Source of the DNA: Macropodus opercularis
Lineage: Eukaryota; Chordata; Actinopteri; Anabantiformes; Osphronemidae
Assembly: GCA_030770545.1 (NCBI GenBank)
Contig: CM061096.1
Span: 10,149,501 to 10,213,500, forward strand
Direction of reading: 5' to 3'
Length of the DNA stretch: 64,000 bases
Position numbers and translations under genes: made by a program. Shown piece by piece: positions 54,701-63,483 of this stretch. The first letter of the stretch is position 1, and the number at the start of each line of letters is the position of its first letter. The notes below the pieces were generated by a model, which saw only the letters and a program-made list of their open reading frames with translations, searched no databases and was not told the DNA's origin.

Positions 54701-57700
54701 ACCAATTCCTTTTAAAGGGATCTGTCTCACACTTTGAGAACGACAAGCAATTAGGTTGTCTCCCCCCGTTGTGCTTGGTGTTTGAACTGAAAAACACCAC
54801 TGTACGTGTTCAATTCTGTCGCTTTAGAGCAGAGTGGGGAGTCTTAGAGGCCACATCTTAAAGCAATAACCTCACCCCCCTGATCCTCCAGTGGAACCAC
54901 TGCAGCACTGTTTGAGTCCACGCATAAACGTGCCTCTTTCAAGTACATGAAACAATCTTTATACCTGACAGCGTAGGCAGAAATTGAGCAGCTACAGAAA
55001 ACAAAACAGTCTTTTGTCCCTTTGAGCAAAATTACCACATCTCTCAGAAGCGCTGGCATTTTTTGTACGTAGTTTGAAAGCAGGACATTAGTAGAACAAG
55101 GAGTTTTGTGATCTGCCAATGTTTTTCTAAATACAATCCAACGGCTAAGTTGTCTACAGTAGGTAAAGGTCTATGGTATGGGTACATACTGTATAATGTT
55201 ACAGTACATGAACTCGAGACTTAGGTTATGATTACACTGTTTGAGGCATGAAATAACAACTAACCATTTTTGCATTTTTTTACTTTTCCAATTAATCAAT
55301 GTTACTTTTCGAGAACAAAACACTGACTTAACTTATAATGCGAGAAAAACATTTGTGGAAAGTGTGAAAGAATGAGCCAGTCAGAACTTAATCAAGAGCG
55401 TCACAAACATGAAGAAGTCGTGGTAAAGTAAGAGCCACGGATAATTACACCAATGAATGCACCACTGTGCCTCTGACGAAAACATGAACATCATTAATAA
55501 ACATAAGTCTTGATGCTACCTTAGTGGCACTAATAGCATTAATAATTGTCTTGTCTTGTTCATGGACACATGTCAAGCATGTCTTTATAACTATTTATGT
55601 ACCATTACCATATACAGATAAATATGACAGTACATAAAGTGTTTTGTTGGTTTCAATGAAAAATCATTGTTAGCAAGGATGTAAATATTAATACTAATAC
55701 TTTCATAAAACATGCATGCGCCGTCGTGTTAGCATCTCCTGCCAAACATCACTTGATGTGCAAGACGTCTGTGCCAATGTCAAATAGGTGTATCAGTAGC
55801 AGCAGGGACCCCTGGGCTTTATGGGTGCTTAACAAACACATGCAGTGAATGAACAAGCGCATCTGTCTCATTGAAGCCTTTTACATATTTTATACGGGCC
55901 CCTGTTAAGACGTGGACAAAATATACATGGCTATCGAAATTCTACAAGTCCAGCGTGTTGTGTTATCCCTGTTGCAGTAAAAGCGCAAGAAATCATCAAT
56001 ACTTTATGTTTGCAGTGAAATCTTAGGATCATGGCTTTTTTTCAGCTACTAAATAATTAATCCAAACACTTACAAGAAATTGTCCCGCAAGGCCAATTAC
56101 AGTAACCCTCTAAAGGAAGGGCTGAAATACTGTGTGGTCATCAACAACATTTTAGTGTTGTATTTGCAAGCAACAGTGATGTTTACAGGATTGCCAGACT
56201 GATTTATTTACTATATTATTAGAACTAGTTTTAGTGATCATTAGTTAATATTCGTTTTGAAAGTCGGCTCATTTGTATCTGTATAAGCTGTAAATACTAG
56301 CACACCTAGTAAGTCAGTTCACCCAATGACACTCAAAGGGGCACAACATACATTTTGATGGTGGCAGTTATTTATATTTCAGCTTCAGTCTTATAATTAT
56401 TTAACCGTACCTGATATAACCTAATAAAATCAGTTTATTGTTATCACATCACTGCTTTAATCCTTAGTGAGCTAGACTGACAACAAAGGGCCCGTTTTAT
56501 TTGAAAATAATACATGTACTGCAGTAGACGGCTGTAATAATACGCAGAGGGTAAATATAATTATTGATAGCTGTAAGGCTGGGTGTGGGAAGTTATTATT
56601 AGAGGAAACCTCTGCTTTGATTAGGAGCCTGCTGAACCGTCAGGAGTCTGTGAAAGTCCTAAGTATTTTGATTTAGATTTTTCCAATAGTACTAAAACAT
56701 TTGACTTGATCTAAACCACAGCAGCAGATATAGAGACTGTAGATGGACACATTGTTGTATTTCTGTGTAGATTGTGTTGTATTTAGGGCCTGTGATGTGT
56801 CTGGTGGCCTTGGCCGGGTAGAGATACCCCACGCGTACGGGGAGGCGCTGTCTGAGCTGCTGAACTGATTCAGGCTGCTGTTTTTAACTGAAGGCGCGAC
56901 GCTGTCCGTGGTGCTGGATGCTCTGCCGTGTGCAACTGAAGGCGCTTGGCCCGTCTGTGCTCTGCTAAAACAAGGCAAAAGCAGGTTCTTTATCAGAGCA
57001 CGTTACACTTTCTGCGGTGCAATTTGTCACGTTTAACACTGCATTCATGCAGAGATAAACACCTGAAAGTTCAAATGCTTCTGACTTGACCGAAACCTTT
57101 TCTGGGTCCGTCCTTCACTTCAATTCACAGCTGTCACGTCACAGCTCGTCATTTGTACCAAATGGACTTGGCTTTTGTCGAGTGCCATGGAGTACAGCAC
57201 GCCACACACTCAGACACATCACCCACCATCTACTATCACTGTTGGCACTGGGCTGGTGCATTGCTAATTACAGATGGTTTGTATTCACAGCCACAAATCA
57301 CACATAGACCCTGTGAATAATCTGCCAGTGGTGTCATTCAGCACACAGTTTAATCAGCCATCAGTTACAGCGTTTCTCGGTGAGAGCCTGGACCTCACTG
57401 CCACCGATGTAGGGGTAGATCGGAAGGTCTGTAAACAACGACCTCCAGGGCATCAAAGGCACCAGAATCCCTTATAGCAGAGTTGTCGCCACACGGCCAA
57501 CATTTTCCACTCATTGTGATAAATGCTGCGAATTACATCAGGATTTCTGTCAGTGCTCAAACATTCGAGAGTTCAATACGGGAATAAAACGACGAGACAC
57601 GTCTGCCGTCATCTACAGCTGTGCTCTGCTCATTGAACTTTCTGTCCACGCTCCCGTTCTGCTCTAACGCTAAAAGGACACGTTCAGAACAATAGCACTG

Positions 57701-57963
57701 TGCCTTTCAGTGTTGCATCATGCATCGTCCTAACACTTACTTTACATGATAAAACTCGATTTTGAATAAAAAGCAAACATTTGAGGCAATGCTCCTTACT
57801 TTAATGACGTGAAATATGTAAGAATTCACATTCAGGCGATGCCCGCTGTTTGGGGAACTTTTAAAACAAAGCGTATTCGTGGCGTACAATCATCTGGAGT
57901 CCTTACCTCACAAGGCAAGACAGCTAACATCACAAGTAGGAACATAGCACTGAGGAGATGCAT
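24028..57963 (-). CDS. olfm2: olfm2 (noelin-2 / olfactomedin 2), full gene model, distal-start isoform
   Basis: The coding exons are, in transcript order, 57963-57907, 32868-32719, 29041-28886, 27161-26942, 26373-26267 and 24702-24028. They total 1365 bases, or 454 residues plus stop. The phases agree at every junction (0, 0, 0, 1, 0) and every intron is GT-AG. From memory, 454 residues is also the length of human OLFM2. Noelins are secreted, glycosylated, disulphide-linked oligomers. Family knowledge links OLFM2 to neuronal surface and AMPA-receptor complexes, eye and brain development, and smooth-muscle differentiation. Domain order is signal peptide (1-19), noelin N-terminal segment with Cys42, Cys44 and Cys54, coiled coil (about 55-190), then the OLF propeller (about 195-454). 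The C-terminal TSGD lacks the SDEL tail of OLFM1, which supports olfm2. The a/b teleost copy is unresolved. Confidence 0.95.
24703..26266 (-). other. olfm2 intron 5
   Basis: 1564 bases, GTAAGT...CCCCACAG. No internal exon or repeat recognised. Confidence 0.9.
26267..26373 (-). CDS. olfm2: olfm2 exon 5 (entry into OLF domain)
   Basis: 107 bases, phase 1 in and 0 out, acceptor GACCTCCAG before 26373, donor AGG|GTAAGT after 26267. It has no start codon of its own. It encodes the rest of Gly195 and residues 196-230: CGKLTGVSYPITVRASGSRF, then GSWMTD and a linker to DNR. Cys196 is the residue that pairs with Cys378 of the last exon to close the propeller in olfactomedin-domain structures. The GSRFGSWMTD motif is near-invariant in noelins 1-3. 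SYP replaces the SNP/SDP seen in the mammalian homologues I remember. Confidence 0.95.
26374..26941 (-). other. olfm2 intron 4
   Basis: 568 bases, AT-rich, GTATAA...CCTCCAG. It contains a short in-frame continuation of exon 4 and two minus-strand AATAAA hexamers (26436-26431 and 26406-26401). Confidence 0.9.
26942..27161 (-). CDS. olfm2: olfm2 exon 4 (coiled-coil part 2)
   Basis: 220 bases, phase 0 in and phase 1 out, acceptor CTGTTGTAG before 27161, donor CTAG|GTATAA after 26942. It encodes residues 122-194 plus the first base of Gly195, beginning ELKDKVTQLLPLLPVLEQYK. It contains VRNLS (sequon at Asn156), the family signature IQEEMGAYDYEEL, and HSCMQKL with Cys190 at the end of the helix. 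In OLFM1 this is the last exon of the M region, after which transcripts either continue into the OLF domain or end early. The donor GTATAA is weaker than the others. If it is not used, the frame reads 12 further codons past Gly195 into the intron before a stop near 26901. Confidence 0.95.
27162..28885 (-). other. olfm2 intron 3
   Basis: 1724 bases, GTAATT...TTGTAG. Holds the inverted repeat at 28294-28314. Nothing else recognised. Confidence 0.9.
28294..28314. repeat. Perfect 9-bp inverted repeat with 3-base loop
   Basis: TGCTGGGAC-AGG-GTCCCAGCA, in the olfm2 intron between exons 3 and 4. The base composition does not suggest a terminator or known RNA. Confidence 0.85.
28886..29041 (-). CDS. 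olfm2: olfm2 exon 3 (coiled-coil part 1)
   Basis: Fifty-two codons in phase 0/0, acceptor GTTTCACAG before 29041, donor CAG|GTAATT after 28886. It encodes residues 70-121, beginning VQNISQSMEVLDLRTYRDLQ, the most conserved part of the noelin coiled coil. A sequon N-I-S lies at residues 72-74. The second half (about residues 100-121) is more divergent, as it also is between paralogues. In OLFM1 the corresponding helices form the stalk that dimerises the propellers, and the same role is inferred here. Confidence 0.95.
29621..30050. repeat. Diverged direct repeat, two copies of about 110 bp with a 320-bp period
   Basis: 29621-29730 and 29941-30050 align without gaps at an offset of exactly 320. 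Shared cores are GCTTGC..ACTCTTTGACA.CCCACTC, ..CCTACTG.TT..ATA and GAACTGGC. By eye the first 60 positions are about 70 percent identical. The 210-bp spacer is A/C-rich. The copies are in the olfm2 intron at 29042-32718, about 820 bp from the LINE relic. They could be an old local duplication or two units of an unrecognised repeat. Confidence 0.6.
30868..31297 (-). mobile_element. Decayed non-LTR (LINE) retrotransposon fragment, 3' part of the reverse-transcriptase ORF
   Basis: The plus strand carries the antisense of a very common fish LINE coding end. Recognisable stretches are the CCAATAGGAGGCTCCCAGAA block, CAAGATGGCC followed by the GGCCTCAACTGGCTCC stretch, the TTTCAGCTGC / CGGTCTTATTCTTTCAGTCA block, and the GAGTTCATGACCGTAGATGAG block. 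On the minus strand the frame reads EFKYFGVLLKSEGKIDRE, the motif near the C-terminus of the ORF2-like protein, and then hits stops and shifts. It is a truncated, inactive relic inside the olfm2 intron at 29042-32718. The subfamily was not assigned. Identification is by recall of the consensus, not by search. Confidence 0.8.
31871..31897. repeat. (CCA)n trinucleotide repeat
   Basis: About nine CCA/CAC units flanked by C-runs, in the olfm2 intron at 29042-32718. It lies in no supported reading frame. Confidence 0.97.
32719..32868 (-). CDS. olfm2: olfm2 exon 2 (noelin N-terminal segment)
   Basis: Fifty codons in phase 0/0, acceptor TTTCTGCAG before 32868, donor AAG|GTGACA after 32719. It encodes residues 20-69 of the distal isoform, beginning ALYPSPEEGW. 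It includes the family signature GKCICTVVAP and an Arg-rich segment leading into LRQLMEK, where the coiled coil starts. Cys42, Cys44 and Cys54 are the N-terminal cysteines which, in OLFM1, make the inter-subunit disulphides of the tetramer. Both alternative first exons splice to this acceptor. Its sequence is close to the equivalent exon of OLFM1 and OLFM2, so recognition is secure. Confidence 0.96.
34668..34688. repeat. (GT)n microsatellite
   Basis: Ten GT units in the olfm2 intron upstream of exon 2. Confidence 0.97.
37789..37808. repeat. (CA)n microsatellite
   Basis: Ten CA units in the olfm2 intron between exon A and exon 2. Confidence 0.97.
41082..41225 (-). CDS. olfm2: olfm2 proximal alternative first exon (A-type leader)
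   Basis: ATG at 41225-41223 (AAAC before it, so A at -3) opens 48 codons beginning MSVPMLKIGAVLSTMAMVTN. This is the characteristic leader of the A-type isoforms of OLFM1 and OLFM2, highly conserved across vertebrates. It contains a hydrophobic stretch (residues 5-18) and an N-glycosylation sequon N-G-T at residues 33-35. The exon ends AGC|GTGCGT, a usable but non-optimal donor in phase 0 that joins the 32868 exon and gives a 483-residue protein. A GTC four codons earlier (ATT|GTCAGC) is a less likely donor. The reading frame stays open upstream to at least 41399 but holds no further in-frame ATG there, so the start is well supported. The exon lies 8.2 kb upstream of exon 2 and 16.7 kb downstream of the B-type start, which implies its own promoter. 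Confidence 0.92.
41226..41650 (-). promoter_or_regulatory. Putative proximal promoter/5' UTR of olfm2 exon A
   Basis: Sequence upstream of the A-type ATG. 41226-41400 is GC-rich and open in the exon A frame without an ATG. 41508-41594 is a long polypyrimidine tract on plus, so (GA)-rich on the transcribed orientation, as in GAGA-type promoters. A minus-strand CCAAT lies at about 41611-41615. The promoter is inferred from the existence of exon A; no TATA box was found. Confidence 0.4.
41508..41594. repeat. Polypyrimidine (CT-rich) tract upstream of exon A
   Basis: Nearly pure C/T on plus for about 85 bases, with CTCTCTCTC runs, so GA-rich in the direction of olfm2 transcription. It lies 280-370 bases upstream of the exon A ATG. 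Confidence 0.9.
45302..45315. promoter_or_regulatory. X-box-like (RFX) motif
   Basis: ATTACCATGGCAAC resembles the RFX consensus GTTRCCATGGYAAC, with the right half intact. It is in a block that also has TCF-like (CTTTGAT) and TAAT motifs, about 4 kb upstream of exon A. Confidence 0.4.
46627..46672. repeat. Imperfect CA/CG alternating purine-pyrimidine stretch
   Basis: (CA)6 followed by CGAATAAACGCGCGCATGCA and further alternating sequence in the long first intron. Confidence 0.8.
47023..47052. repeat. Short tandem repeat, three units of about 11 bp
   Basis: Unit GGCAGTTTATT repeated almost three times, in the long first intron. Confidence 0.85.
51353..51376. promoter_or_regulatory. X-box-like palindrome
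   Basis: GTTACTAGGGTAAC (51353-51366), directly followed by GTTGGTAACC, giving three spaced G(G)TAAC half-sites. It is in the long first intron. Confidence 0.35.
57907..57963 (-). CDS. olfm2: olfm2 distal first coding exon (B-type, signal peptide)
   Basis: ATG at 57963-57961 opens 19 codons, MHLLSAMFLLVMLAVLPCE, a classic hydrophobic secretory signal. The exon ends at GAG followed by the strong donor GTAAGG (57906-57901), phase 0, which matches the exon starting at 32868. The leader itself is not strongly conserved between noelins. The call rests on position, phase, donor and the resulting total of 454 residues. The region upstream (58.0-58.4 kb) is CpG-rich, as expected for a TATA-less promoter. 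By analogy with OLFM1 this is the 'B' start. A downstream in-frame Met lies at codon 7, but the first ATG gives the better signal peptide. Confidence 0.85.
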
Positions 57964-58445
57964 CCCAGTCGAAATGATAGGGTCCCAGCCGACACCGGTT
58001 CGCGCAGCTCTCCCCCAGTCCAGTCCCTTACTGGGGCGGTTTCTTTGGATACAGAGGGATTCCTTTGACGCTGTGTCGGCTGTGCGCCACCAGCCTCATC
58101 ACCAGGACGCACGGCAGCCTTCTCCGGCTCGGCAAAGCGACCAGTCGCGAAGCACAGACTCTTTGACGCGCAGCGAGGGCAAAAGCGCCGATTCCCCCAA
58201 GGCGGAGAAGTCCTCAGATGCTGTGATGGGGACGAAGCGGACGGGCAGCTTTCGTCCTGCAAAATAACTGCGCCTGAGCAAGGAGAGAGAGGAGGAGAGT
58301 CGCAAAGGTTGGAAGGTGACTGCTGTGCTTGCAAGGTGCCGACGCTAGGAGCAGCACGTCAATGTGCTAAAGGAAGCCAGTGTGCGAAGTACCACTATTT
58401 GATGCAGCCAAGCGGGGCCGTGCGCGTGCGCGTGCACGCGTACAA
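57964..58445 (-). promoter_or_regulatory. CpG-rich promoter/5' UTR region of the distal olfm2 start
   Basis: This stretch is clearly GC- and CpG-richer than its surroundings, with many CG dinucleotides between 57990 and 58270 and again at 58410-58442. A GC-box (GGGGCGG) lies at 58033-58039. No TATA box was seen, so a CpG-island type promoter with dispersed starts is likely. The transcription start itself cannot be placed from sequence. Confidence 0.55.
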
Positions 58446-58498
58446 ACGGGAGAGGGTGCCAGAGATAGATAGATAGACGGATTGATTGATTGATTGTC
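58418..58498. repeat. Alternating CG/TG stretch plus (GATA)n and (ATTG)n tracts
   Basis: GTGCGCGTGCGCGTGCACGC at about 58421-58440 is followed by three GATA units (58463-58476) and four ATTG/GATT units (58481-58496). It sits just upstream of the CpG-rich promoter region of the distal olfm2 start. Confidence 0.9.
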
Positions 58499-61441
58499 TG
58501 CAGCTGATAACTGTGTGCATCAGAACTGTGCCTGTCAAGTCTACATTCATATCAGTTCAGCCTTGACGCATAGTTCTGGGGTTTGGCAGAAATGATCACG
58601 GTTAACGGACTAATTAAACAGTTGTATTCTAATGAGTATTTTTCATTTCAGGTGAGGTTGTGTGTTTAGATGAGGTGGGGCTGTGATTCTCATGCTTTGA
58701 CCCTGTGTTTGTGGCTTCTGACTACACTGAAATTGGCTTTGAAAACACAACAGCCTCTGCTTCCCATTCGTTCTCCGCCTCTAAATAATAGCTTGGCTTA
58801 AAATAAACATTCAAAAGGTACATGCACAAAACGTGTCAAGGAAACTGAAACCACAAGGACATTCTGTCATAGAAACAGGAAAAAAAAACACGTTTTCATT
58901 GGTTCCACATTTCCTTTGGAAGTGATCACAGCAGAGCTTTCGGTGTTAAATGACAACTGTTAAAAAACTAAATTACAAATCAGTTTTATTCACATTAAAT
59001 CTAAAATCAGAAATCAAATATTCTACACAGACTGACAGGCTGAGCTTTATTTGTTTAGCTTTACTGCACACTGAGAGAAGAACACATTTAATCCACACTG
59101 ACGAGTGATTTATCACTGGGGAAAACTAGACTGAAGGGGTCTCTTTGCGTCTGCACAATATTTATCATGATAGGATAACATGACATTTTATTTATGTTGT
59201 TTCTTTCATAAGGTCAACCTACTGTGTATTTTAAATGTCATCAGCTAAACATAAACAAATCGTCCAAAGACATATATGTGTCTGTTGACTCTAAAATGCC
59301 CATAGGTGTGAATGTGAGCGTGAATTGTCTGTCTCTATATGTCAGCCAATCCTAGTGTACTGCACTGCCTCCCAACCAGTGACAGCTGGATCCAAGAAGC
59401 GCGGTTAAGATAATAGATAGGTTGACAAGCCACAGACAGGATTTCAGCTGTGATGGCTATGTGTTCTGGTCCTGCTCCTGTATGGGTCAGCAGAGGGATG
59501 ACATCCTCCACCCCTGGTGCTGCCTTCAGTGCAGGACACCTGCCCTGTTCTTGCCCTGTTTCTCTCACACCAGCCACGCCCCCTTGTCTCTGGCCACTCC
59601 CACTTCCTGTTTCGCTCCCTGTGCCATCCATTTCCTGGTTTGAACAGCAGCACATTTCCACCTGTTCCTTCTCTTCAGTGACCTTAAATACTCTCCTCCT
59701 GCCTTAATCCCCTGCCAGGTTGTCTGTTGTTCACTCCCCAGACATCCAACCACTGTGTTTCAAGCTTTCAACATCCATCTTGGAATCCTGCCATGCCAAG
59801 TCTTGTGAGTTCTTATTCTCTATGAACATGTTATGCTTTGACCTATGTTTTGCCGACGAGGAGTGCTTTGTATTTCCAAGCGCTGGAAACAAGTTCCCTT
59901 TTCTCTTTGTTTTTCACCGCTCTGCACAGCATTGGGGCATTGAGAAAACTGCAGGATAGTTTGTGAAGTAATGCTAACAAAGCATGACCCATTTGTCAAA
60001 CATGGAGCATTCTTTTCCTCCTCATCCCAAAGTCAGTGTTGGAAAGCCACAAGGAAGAAAATTAGCCTTCAGGGGTTTTTTTCTTTCCCATTATCTCTCT
60101 CTCTCTGCTCCTGTCACCTCGCATGTGACGGTCTAAGGCAGATGTGGCACTAAATTTCCAATTTTTACACTTTCTGTACATTTTCTTTGCTTTAATGCAT
60201 TTCTGCAGTCGTTGTTTCTGTTTGTCTATTTCACGCCTTATCTTCCCATGGTCACCCTGACTGTTTCTGTTATTGACTCGTGGTTGTTGACTGGATTTTG
60301 TGCTTTATGACTCAGTGTAATGTGTGATTTTCATCTGTGCATTTTGTGGAACATATGTAATCTTCTGAGGTGGTTTGAGGTATGCATTTAACAACCATTA
60401 GCCTTTCTGTCTTTATGCCTATAGGCACTGCGCTTGACAGAATGTACTGTATGCTAAGTGTGAAAATACCGCTGTTTAAATGGGTCCATTTGTATTGAAC
60501 CACCCTTGCCAAGCCTATCATTATATAGATTTTCAATTTCCGGGAGTTGATTCCTTTCAAATAATCTGAAAGCCAGACGAATTTTAAACGCACTCTGAGA
60601 ATGAACTGTCTAAGAGCAAGAGGTGTAGCAACACGATTTCTAATGCGTGTATTAGGCAGGTGCCTACTGTAGGTCTGACAAATGACTATATTGCAGATCA
60701 TCTCCATCTAATTGGATTTTGTTGAAGTGCATGAGTGTACACAGTGTTTGCTCTCCTTTCAGCAGACACTGGAGTCTGTCCTATAGCAGAGCTTGTTGTT
60801 GTTATTGATATTTTTAATGCCTTTGCTATTACCAGTGACTTGAACTATTATGCAATATTACTGAAAGACCATATGGCCTCTGAAAGTATCCAGGAGACTG
60901 AGCTGACATGAGGCAGTTAAGGAGTAAATCTGCCTTTCATATGTTAAAATGTTTCTTTGCATCAAAGATGAGTTTTAGTTCCTATGAACACGTGGATGAA
61001 TTCTAGACAGTCAGGTGAACCAACTCCAGGAACCTCACTGTCCAGACTTCCTAAGCTAGAAGCATAGATTTATTTTGACATATAGGAGGAAAAGTCAGTA
61101 CTATTCATATCAAACACACAGATGGACAAGTGCTTCCCTGACACTGCAAACATTTCAGATATCCAAGCCAAGGTGAAGGCCCTGTGCAAACATTACAGCA
61201 GCATGCATCTCGCACTCGACAGTCATAATTCCTAATGAATGTCTGATCGGCTAGTGCCTGTGTAAACGGTGAGCAGCATCTGTTCAGCTCTGTCTCTGTG
61301 CAGCCAAACGGACTGTGGCGCGGCTCCTCTCTCTCTCCTTTCTTATACTGTAAATGGATATTTGGTGCACATGCGGAATACTATAAAACAAGCTCATGGT
61401 GAACGCTCACAAACGTTGGGTCAGAAGGTTAAGAGCCCTCA

Positions 61442-61455
61442 GTTGCCATAGCAAT
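61442..61455. promoter_or_regulatory. X-box-like (RFX) motif
   Basis: GTTGCCATAGCAAT differs from the classic GTTGCCATAGCAAC at one base. It is about 3.5 kb upstream of the distal olfm2 start. Confidence 0.4.
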
Positions 61456-63134
61456 GTTGGTTAGATTATTCAGAGAGAAAAGTGTGAAATCCTCAATGGC
61501 TGCCTGAAGATGGATTTAAACATAGCTTTTCACACCCTCTCTTGAGCTCTCTCGCTCTGCTACCTCTGCATGACAACAGCAACCAGAGCAAGGACAGTTC
61601 AGGTTCAGGTGGGGTTTCGGCTAAGAGGTGCTGCCATGTCTCATGTCAGCGCCGCGCCATAATACAACAACCCTCATCAATCATCATCTAGAGCAGCTAC
61701 ACGGGAGTCTGCTCATGCCGCTGAGTTGAAACAAAACCGCAGTGGATCGCTGCCTTCCACAGACTCGCGCCCCTGGCCTGTCTTCTTGTTTCCCTCCTTT
61801 GTCCCTTTTCCCCAGAATGAGCAGTACTAAGATGTTTCCTGAGTTGCACTGTAGTCTGTGTTTGTGTTTAATTGGATGAAAGGATGATGCATAATGTGAA
61901 AAGAAAGAAACATGAGAGAACCAAAGTCCATGTCGCCCGCGGCAACAGAAACCAGCAGCTATTTGTTGTTGACATTTTTCTCCGCTGCTTTTTTTTCTGC
62001 TCCATTGAAACAGTGGCAGCTTCATGTTTTTCATACATTTGAGGCGTTTTCTTTCCTCCTCCCCGTTGCAATAAAGTTTTTAAGTGTCACAAGATTTCAC
62101 TCTTCACTTGTGTTTGTGTGCAGCATGCGTCAGTGCAGTGGTCTCTGAAGTACAAGGAGAGCTTTGATGTCAGTCTGTCTAAAAAGAGTACAACCAGGTT
62201 GGCTCCATTAAGGGCGCTGTCATAGATGGTGTTTACTTTTTTAGCAAATAACCTGTAGGACACAGAATGCATCTTCACTTCTGACATGCTGGAGTTTGAT
62301 GGCTCGGGATGAGTGACATGCTTAAGTAAGGTTGCGTTCTAGACAAGTAAAATAAACTTAAAAGAGGGAGGAAGACAAAAGGAAAGGCCTCAGACAGTGT
62401 CTTCCTCCGGCTCAGTAGGAGGAAGGAAAAAAAAATTCCAACAACTGCAGCTAACCTTCCTCCTCCCTTGCTGGCTTTTGTAACATTCTGCTCTGGTTCT
62501 GTTTTATTTCCCAGCATGGCTGTCTCAGGTTTGTCTTCTAGCTCGTTTCCTTATTCCTGCCGCAGCCATTTGCTTTTATGTTAACTGTTAAATTCAAAGA
62601 CGAGACCAAGACGCAGAGCCAGAGACAAAGAGATAAAGAACGAGACACTAGTGGGATAAAAGAATGGTTTTACATAATTAAGCAGATAGACGTGATTACT
62701 GCAGCTTATCCATGGAGCGCAAGCAGCACACATTCAGCCTCATTTTGAAGTCAAAGTTTCCAAGCTGTCGCTGATGGCTTAATTACACTTGTACACTGGA
62801 ACAAATTATTTTGAGCCATTACAGAAGCATCACAAATCCTTTCCGGAACGCACGATCGCTCAACTGAGAACATCGCTTAACTTTCTTTATGCTGCTTTTC
62901 TAGACACTGAAAAACAACAGGGGACAGACTCACCTTCGTCTTGTTATTTCCTGCCCTTAACATCACTCCCAAAAATTCTTAATGCCTCTGGTCGTCTGAA
63001 CACTTCCAGTAGTCATGTGGCGGTTGCTCTGTTGCTCTGCCAAGCTCCACAGACGCAGGCCGGCAGTCAGGATAGTGTCGAGTCAGCACTTCTCAGGAGT
63101 TGGTGTCTGGGGCCAGGCACCGGGTGCTTCATTA

Positions 63135-63150
63135 CCCCCCCCCCCCCCCC
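63135..63150. repeat. Poly-C run (16)
   Basis: Sixteen consecutive C on plus. The length is prone to sequencing and assembly error. Confidence 0.95.
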
Positions 63151-63327
63151 TCACCTGCTTCTGCATTATTGAATCATATGACTGCCTCAAACCTGGAGCT
63201 GGACACAGCTGAGAGGCAACATGCAGGTTTGATGAATCAACATATTTCAGTAGATGGTATGGGTGGGAGGCATGATGGGATCAGAGTAATATCTGCTTTA
63301 TACCTCAGCTGCTTATCTCTGAGTAGC

Positions 63328-63329
63328 AC

Positions 63330-63364
<35 letters not shown>

Positions 63365-63390
63365 CAGTATGTCAATACATGCAGTGAGTA

Positions 63391-63433
<43 letters not shown>

Positions 63434-63483
63434 CAACTTCACATATACATATACAGTATGCATGCACACACACATACACACAC
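63328..63483. repeat. Compound CA / TA / TG / CA microsatellite cluster
   Basis: (CA)n at about 63328-63342, (TA)n at about 63346-63364, (TG)n at 63397-63432, then ATATACATATACAGTATGCA and another CA-rich tract at about 63464-63483. CA and TG arms are mutually complementary. Confidence 0.95.

Larger units (their letters stand above)
41651..57906 (-). other. Upstream part of the long olfm2 first intron (exon B to exon A)
   Basis: About 16 kb with no supported exon. It holds TAAT-rich and X-box-like motif blocks (about 44340-44540, 45200-45470, 51353-51376) and a GC-richer open segment behind a splice-acceptor-like site at 56964. Confidence 0.7.

Noticed and set aside
59335..59960. Several overlapping frames and a repeat-like composition
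   Set aside because: Looks like an old dispersed repeat (CCTGTT and CACTCCC-rich), but I could not match it to a named family, so no element is claimed.
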